A stretch of 7,829 nucleotides of DNA from JAFDZO01 sp038225955. Its GTDB lineage: Bacteria; Bacteroidota; Ignavibacteria; Tepidaquicellales; Tepidaquicellaceae. The DNA lies in NCBI GenBank assembly GCA_038225955.1, contig JBBRQV010000153.1, positions 1-7,829 of the forward strand. Direction: 5' to 3'. Within the stretch, counting starts at the first letter, position 1; every line of letters starts with the position of its first letter. The notes under the pieces are model-generated. The model was not told the origin of the DNA, ran no database searches, and saw nothing but the letters and a program-made list of their open reading frames with translations. Shown piece by piece: positions 5,168 to 7,829 of this stretch. Position numbers and translations under genes: made by a program.

Positions 5168-6583
5168 ATGAAAATAAAATTTTGCGGAGCAGCGCGAACT
5201 GTTACAGGCTCACAACACTTACTGGAACTCAACGGTAAAAAAATTCTTCTCGATTGCGGATTGTACCAAGGCAAGCGCGAGGAAGCATACGAAGTGAACA
5301 AACAATTTTTATTTGACCCGAAGGATATTCACGCAGTGGTTTTGTCCCATGCGCATATTGACCACTCGGGAAATTTGCCTTCACTGGTAAGGCAGGGTTT
5401 CAGTGGATGCATTTATTCTACCTCGGCTACGCGCGACCTCTGTGCAATTATGCTTCAGGATAGCGCACACATACAGGTAAAGGATACAGAGTTCGTAAAT
5501 AAAAAAAGAGCGAAGAAAAATTTATCTCCCTTCAACCCCCTTTATAGAGAAGGCGATGTTGTTAATACTCTTTCAAAATTCAAAACAACTTCTTACTATC
5601 AGGATTTTTATATAGATGGTTTGGGCGATGCAATGAAAGTTCAGTTCATTGATGCCGGGCATATTCTCGGCTCCGCTGAAGTTGTGCTTACTATAAAAGA
5701 AAAAGGAATAGAATATAAATTTGCTTTCACGGGTGATTTAGGAAGACCTAATCTTCCTATCCTTCGCGACCCTGATTTTATGGGCAATGTAAATTTTTTA
5801 ATTTCCGAATCCACCTACGGCGGAAGAAATCATGATAACCCGACTCAAATGGAATCGCAGCTTGCTGCAGTCATCAACGAAGCAGTCAGCCGCGGCGGAA
5901 AAATGATTGTCCCTGCTTTCAGCGTCGGCAGAACTCAGGAAATTATTTATGCTCTATCACGATTACTTAGCAGGAAAGAAATTCCATCATTTCCTATATA
6001 CGTAGATAGCCCCCTTTCATCTTCAGCAACCGGTGTTTTCAAAGTTCATCCAGAGTGTTACGATAAGGAAATCAGCGAGCTTATTTCTAACGGAATTGAT
6101 GTATTCGACCTTCCAACTGTTAAGTATATTACAAAGGTTGAAGATTCAAAAAAACTGAACTCTATGAAAGAGTGCGCTATGATAATTTCCGCATCGGGAA
6201 TGTGCGAAGCAGGAAGAGTACTGCATCACCTTGCAAATAATATCGAAGATAAAAATTCTACTATTCTCATTGTTGGATTTATGGCAGAGCATACCTTGGG
6301 CAGAAGATTAATCGAAGCAAAAGATATTCCCGGAAGTCCTGTAAATATTTACGGAGACGAGTACAAAACAAATGCAAAGATAGTTGTGCTTAATTCATTC
6401 TCCGCTCACGCAGATAGAAAAGAACTCTTAGATTACTTCAATAAATTTGATAGAAAAGAATTGGAGCAGGTTTATTTAGTTCATGGCGAGCTTGACCAGC
6501 AGGAAGCATTGAAAAGCGGACTGAGTGATTTAAATATTAAAAATGTTGATATTCCTGTGAAAGGAACGGAGATAGAGATTTAA
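5168..6583 (+). CDS. Beta-CASP metallo-beta-lactamase-fold RNase (CPSF73/TTHA0252-like)
   Basis: This encodes 471 residues. The metallo-beta-lactamase core carries Asp29 (LLDCGLYQG), the zinc motif SHAHIDHSG with His61, His63, Asp65 and His66, His165 in AGHILGS and Asp190 in FTGDLGRP. Beta-CASP motifs follow: Glu214 in SESTYGG, the PAFSVGRTQE segment, and SAHAD with His414. His439 in LVHGEL is the likely last metal ligand. Family members are zinc-dependent endo- or exoribonucleases related to the cleavage subunit CPSF73; the bacterial relative TTHA0252 is about 431 residues. It lacks the extra C-terminal domain of RNase J. The exact RNA substrate cannot be told from the sequence. The ATG at 5168 gives the standard family start, MKIKFCGAARTVTGS. 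An upstream ATG at 5161 is out of frame. No signal peptide is present, so it should be cytoplasmic. Confidence 0.94.
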   Translation: MKIKFCGAARTVTGSQHLLELNGKKILLDCGLYQGKREEAYEVNKQFLFDPKDIHAVVLSHAHIDHSGNLPSLVRQGFSGCIYSTSATRDLCAIMLQDSAHIQVKDTEFVNKKRAKKNLSPFNPLYREGDVVNTLSKFKTTSYYQDFYIDGLGDAMKVQFIDAGHILGSAEVVLTIKEKGIEYKFAFTGDLGRPNLPILRDPDFMGNVNFLISESTYGGRNHDNPTQMESQLAAVINEAVSRGGKMIVPAFSVGRTQEIIYALSRLLSRKEIPSFPIYVDSPLSSSATGVFKVHPECYDKEISELISNGIDVFDLPTVKYITKVEDSKKLNSMKECAMIISASGMCEAGRVLHHLANNIEDKNSTILIVGFMAEHTLGRRLIEAKDIPGSPVNIYGDEYKTNAKIVVLNSFSAHADRKELLDYFNKFDRKELEQVYLVHGELDQQEALKSGLSDLNIKNVDIPVKGTEIEI

Positions 6584-6584
6584 A

Positions 6585-6621
6585 ATTCAGAATGTAGAAT
6601 TCAGAATGTAGAATTCAGAAT
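6585..6621 (+). repeat. 14-base tandem repeat, about 2.6 copies
   Basis: The unit ATTCAGAATGTAGA is present at 6585-6598 and 6599-6612, followed by a partial copy ATTCAGAAT at 6613-6621, with no mismatches. It starts 2 bases after the stop codon of the RNase-like gene. It lies between convergent genes and could vary in copy number. It has no coding or terminator character. Confidence 0.8.
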
Positions 6622-6636
6622 TACGGAAGTTAATTT

Positions 6637-6647
6637 CTGCGAAGCAG
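6637..6647. other. Small hairpin between convergent genes
   Basis: CTGC-GAA-GCAG forms a 4-base stem with a 3-base loop, in the 79-base gap between the RNase-like gene and glgA. It is near the place where a glgA terminator would be expected, but it is short and is followed by AAATTAACTT on the minus strand, not by a T-run. I therefore do not call it a terminator. Confidence 0.2.
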
Positions 6648-6662
6648 TCCGACTTGGCGGGA

Positions 6663-7829
6663 TTAATTACTAATTGTTAATTGAGTATAAATCTTATAAT
6701 ACTCCAACGCTGATTTATCCCATGAGAAATCTGTTTTCATTCCGCGGAGCATAATTTTTTCCCATTCTTCTTTATCCTGGTAAACGATAATCGCTCTTTT
6801 AACAGTTAAGTATAAAGCCTCGGGAGTTGCATCTTCGAATGAAAAACCGTTGCCTTCCTGATTGTGTTCGTGATAATCAAAAACCGTATCGGCAAGTCCG
6901 CCTGTTTTTCTTACAATAGGAACTGCGCCATAACGAAGACTGTACATCTGATTCAGTCCGCAAGGCTCGTACATTGAAGGCATTAAAAACATGTCGCATC
7001 CTGCTGTGATAAGATGTGAAAGCTCGTTATTATAACCAACGTACTCTATAAAATTATTGCTGTATGCATCAGCGGCTTTTTCAATAAAGTCTTCGTATTT
7101 TTTTTCTCCGCTGCCAAGCACCATCATATAAATAGGCAGCTGCATAAGCTCATGAAAGACGGGCATAATTAAATCAAGACCCTTTTGTCCTGTAAGTCTT
7201 GTTATTAATCCTATGAGAGGATAATCTTCTCTGTATTTAAAGCCTGCTTCTTTTAAAAGATGTTTTTTTATTTTATATTTATCTTCTAATGAATCGAACG
7301 AATAATTATTTGGTATGTAAATATCTTTCTGTGGATTCCATTCATCTATATCTATACCGTTAAGAATTCCATACAGTTCTTTACTTTTAAATTGCAGCAC
7401 ACCTTCCAGTCCTGCGCCATATTCTTTCGTTTGAATTTCTTTTGCATAGTTCGGGCTAACAGTGGTAAGAACATCTGTAAACCAGATACCTGCTTTTAAG
7501 AAACTAAAAGACTTATCAAGCTCATAAGGTCCTTCAACATAGAACTGCTCCATAGAAAGTCCGGCAGTTCTTATTGTATTGGGAGAAAATCTTCCCTGAT
7601 AACCAATGTTATGAATTGATAAAACTGTTTTTGTATTTTTGAAAAGTTCGTCCCAGTTGTAATTGAATCTGATGTAAGGGGGAATGAGACTTGTCTGCCA
7701 GTCGTTACAATTTATAATTGCAGGTGACCACTTAAGTCTTTGCATTAACTCAAGGCATGCAATCTGAAAAAAAATGAATCGTTCATCTTCATCTTTATCA
7801 TCGGTATAAGGTTTTCCCCTATGAAAGTA
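6663..7829 (-). CDS. glgA: Glycogen/starch synthase, GT5 family, C-terminal part (cut by window edge)
   Basis: There are 388 visible residues to the stop. The frame stays open from 7829, so the N-terminal 100 or so residues lie outside. Those would hold the KxGGL ADP-glucose-binding motif. The enzyme adds glucose from ADP-glucose to the growing alpha-1,4-glucan in glycogen synthesis. The ATG at 7743-7745 is internal: 28 in-frame codons before it encode YFHRGKPYTDD, DERFIFFQIACLEL and so on, the normal family sequence. Visible motifs in order are CNDWQTSLIP, SIHNIGYQGRF, VLNGIDIDEWNP-like (LNGIDIDEWNP), LITRLTGQKGLDLI, VLGSGEKKYEDF, and MPSMYEPCGLNQMYSLRYG followed by GGLADTV. The last includes the conserved catalytic-site Glu of EPCGL. 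It is convergent with the RNase-like gene and no other glycogen gene is in view. Confidence 0.95.
   Translation of the reverse strand, partial: YFHRGKPYTDDKDEDERFIFFQIACLELMQRLKWSPAIINCNDWQTSLIPPYIRFNYNWDELFKNTKTVLSIHNIGYQGRFSPNTIRTAGLSMEQFYVEGPYELDKSFSFLKAGIWFTDVLTTVSPNYAKEIQTKEYGAGLEGVLQFKSKELYGILNGIDIDEWNPQKDIYIPNNYSFDSLEDKYKIKKHLLKEAGFKYREDYPLIGLITRLTGQKGLDLIMPVFHELMQLPIYMMVLGSGEKKYEDFIEKAADAYSNNFIEYVGYNNELSHLITAGCDMFLMPSMYEPCGLNQMYSLRYGAVPIVRKTGGLADTVFDYHEHNQEGNGFSFEDATPEALYLTVKRAIIVYQDKEEWEKIMLRGMKTDFSWDKSALEYYKIYTQLTISN

Noticed and set aside
7743..7745. ATG that could be taken as the start of the glycogen synthase
   Set aside because: The frame continues upstream to the window edge with 28 codons that match the family, so this Met is internal.

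Overview
This is an AT-rich window (roughly two-thirds A+T by eye) from a bacterial chromosome. I infer a member of the Bacteroidota/Chlorobi/Ignavibacteria (FCB) group. The reasons are the style of the NusA and RimP sequences, the general absence of Shine-Dalgarno motifs before the start codons, and intergenic repeats of a kind I associate with those genomes. The placement is an inference and was not tested. There is no plasmid, phage, transposase, rRNA, tRNA or CRISPR signal.

Layout. Positions 1-2091 (minus strand) hold the conserved rimP-nusA-infB cluster: ribosome maturation factor, transcription termination/antitermination factor and the N-terminal start of IF-2, which is cut by the left edge. 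Just upstream of rimP, on the same strand, lie a TATAAT box (2264-2269), a nested hairpin region (2198-2260) and a textbook intrinsic terminator (2117-2144) ending 25 bases before the rimP start codon. Together they look like a leader/attenuator or a small terminated RNA. A roughly 290-base stretch without a recognisable gene follows. Positions 2562-3389 (minus) hold an alpha/beta-hydrolase of unknown substrate.

The divergent intergenic region 3390-3558 carries a striking repeated AATGTTAC motif. From 3559 to 4362 (plus) two FKBP-type peptidyl-prolyl isomerase genes lie in tandem: a predicted lipoprotein with an altered active-site pocket, then a canonical cytoplasmic copy. Next come a 3-methyladenine DNA glycosylase (4445-5044) and a beta-CASP metallo-beta-lactamase-fold RNase-like protein (5168-6583). 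The C-terminal three quarters of a glycogen synthase (6663-7829, minus) runs off the right edge.

The genes from 2562 onward are unrelated housekeeping or stress functions (protein folding, base-excision repair, RNA processing, glycogen synthesis) and show no obvious joint pathway. Three intergenic gaps between 4363 and 6662 each contain a different short repeat element. I see no multi-gene novel system. The most interesting items are the putative rimP-operon attenuator, the diverged lipoprotein FKBP, the phased AATGTTAC repeats, and an 18-base direct repeat flanking the hydrolase gene.
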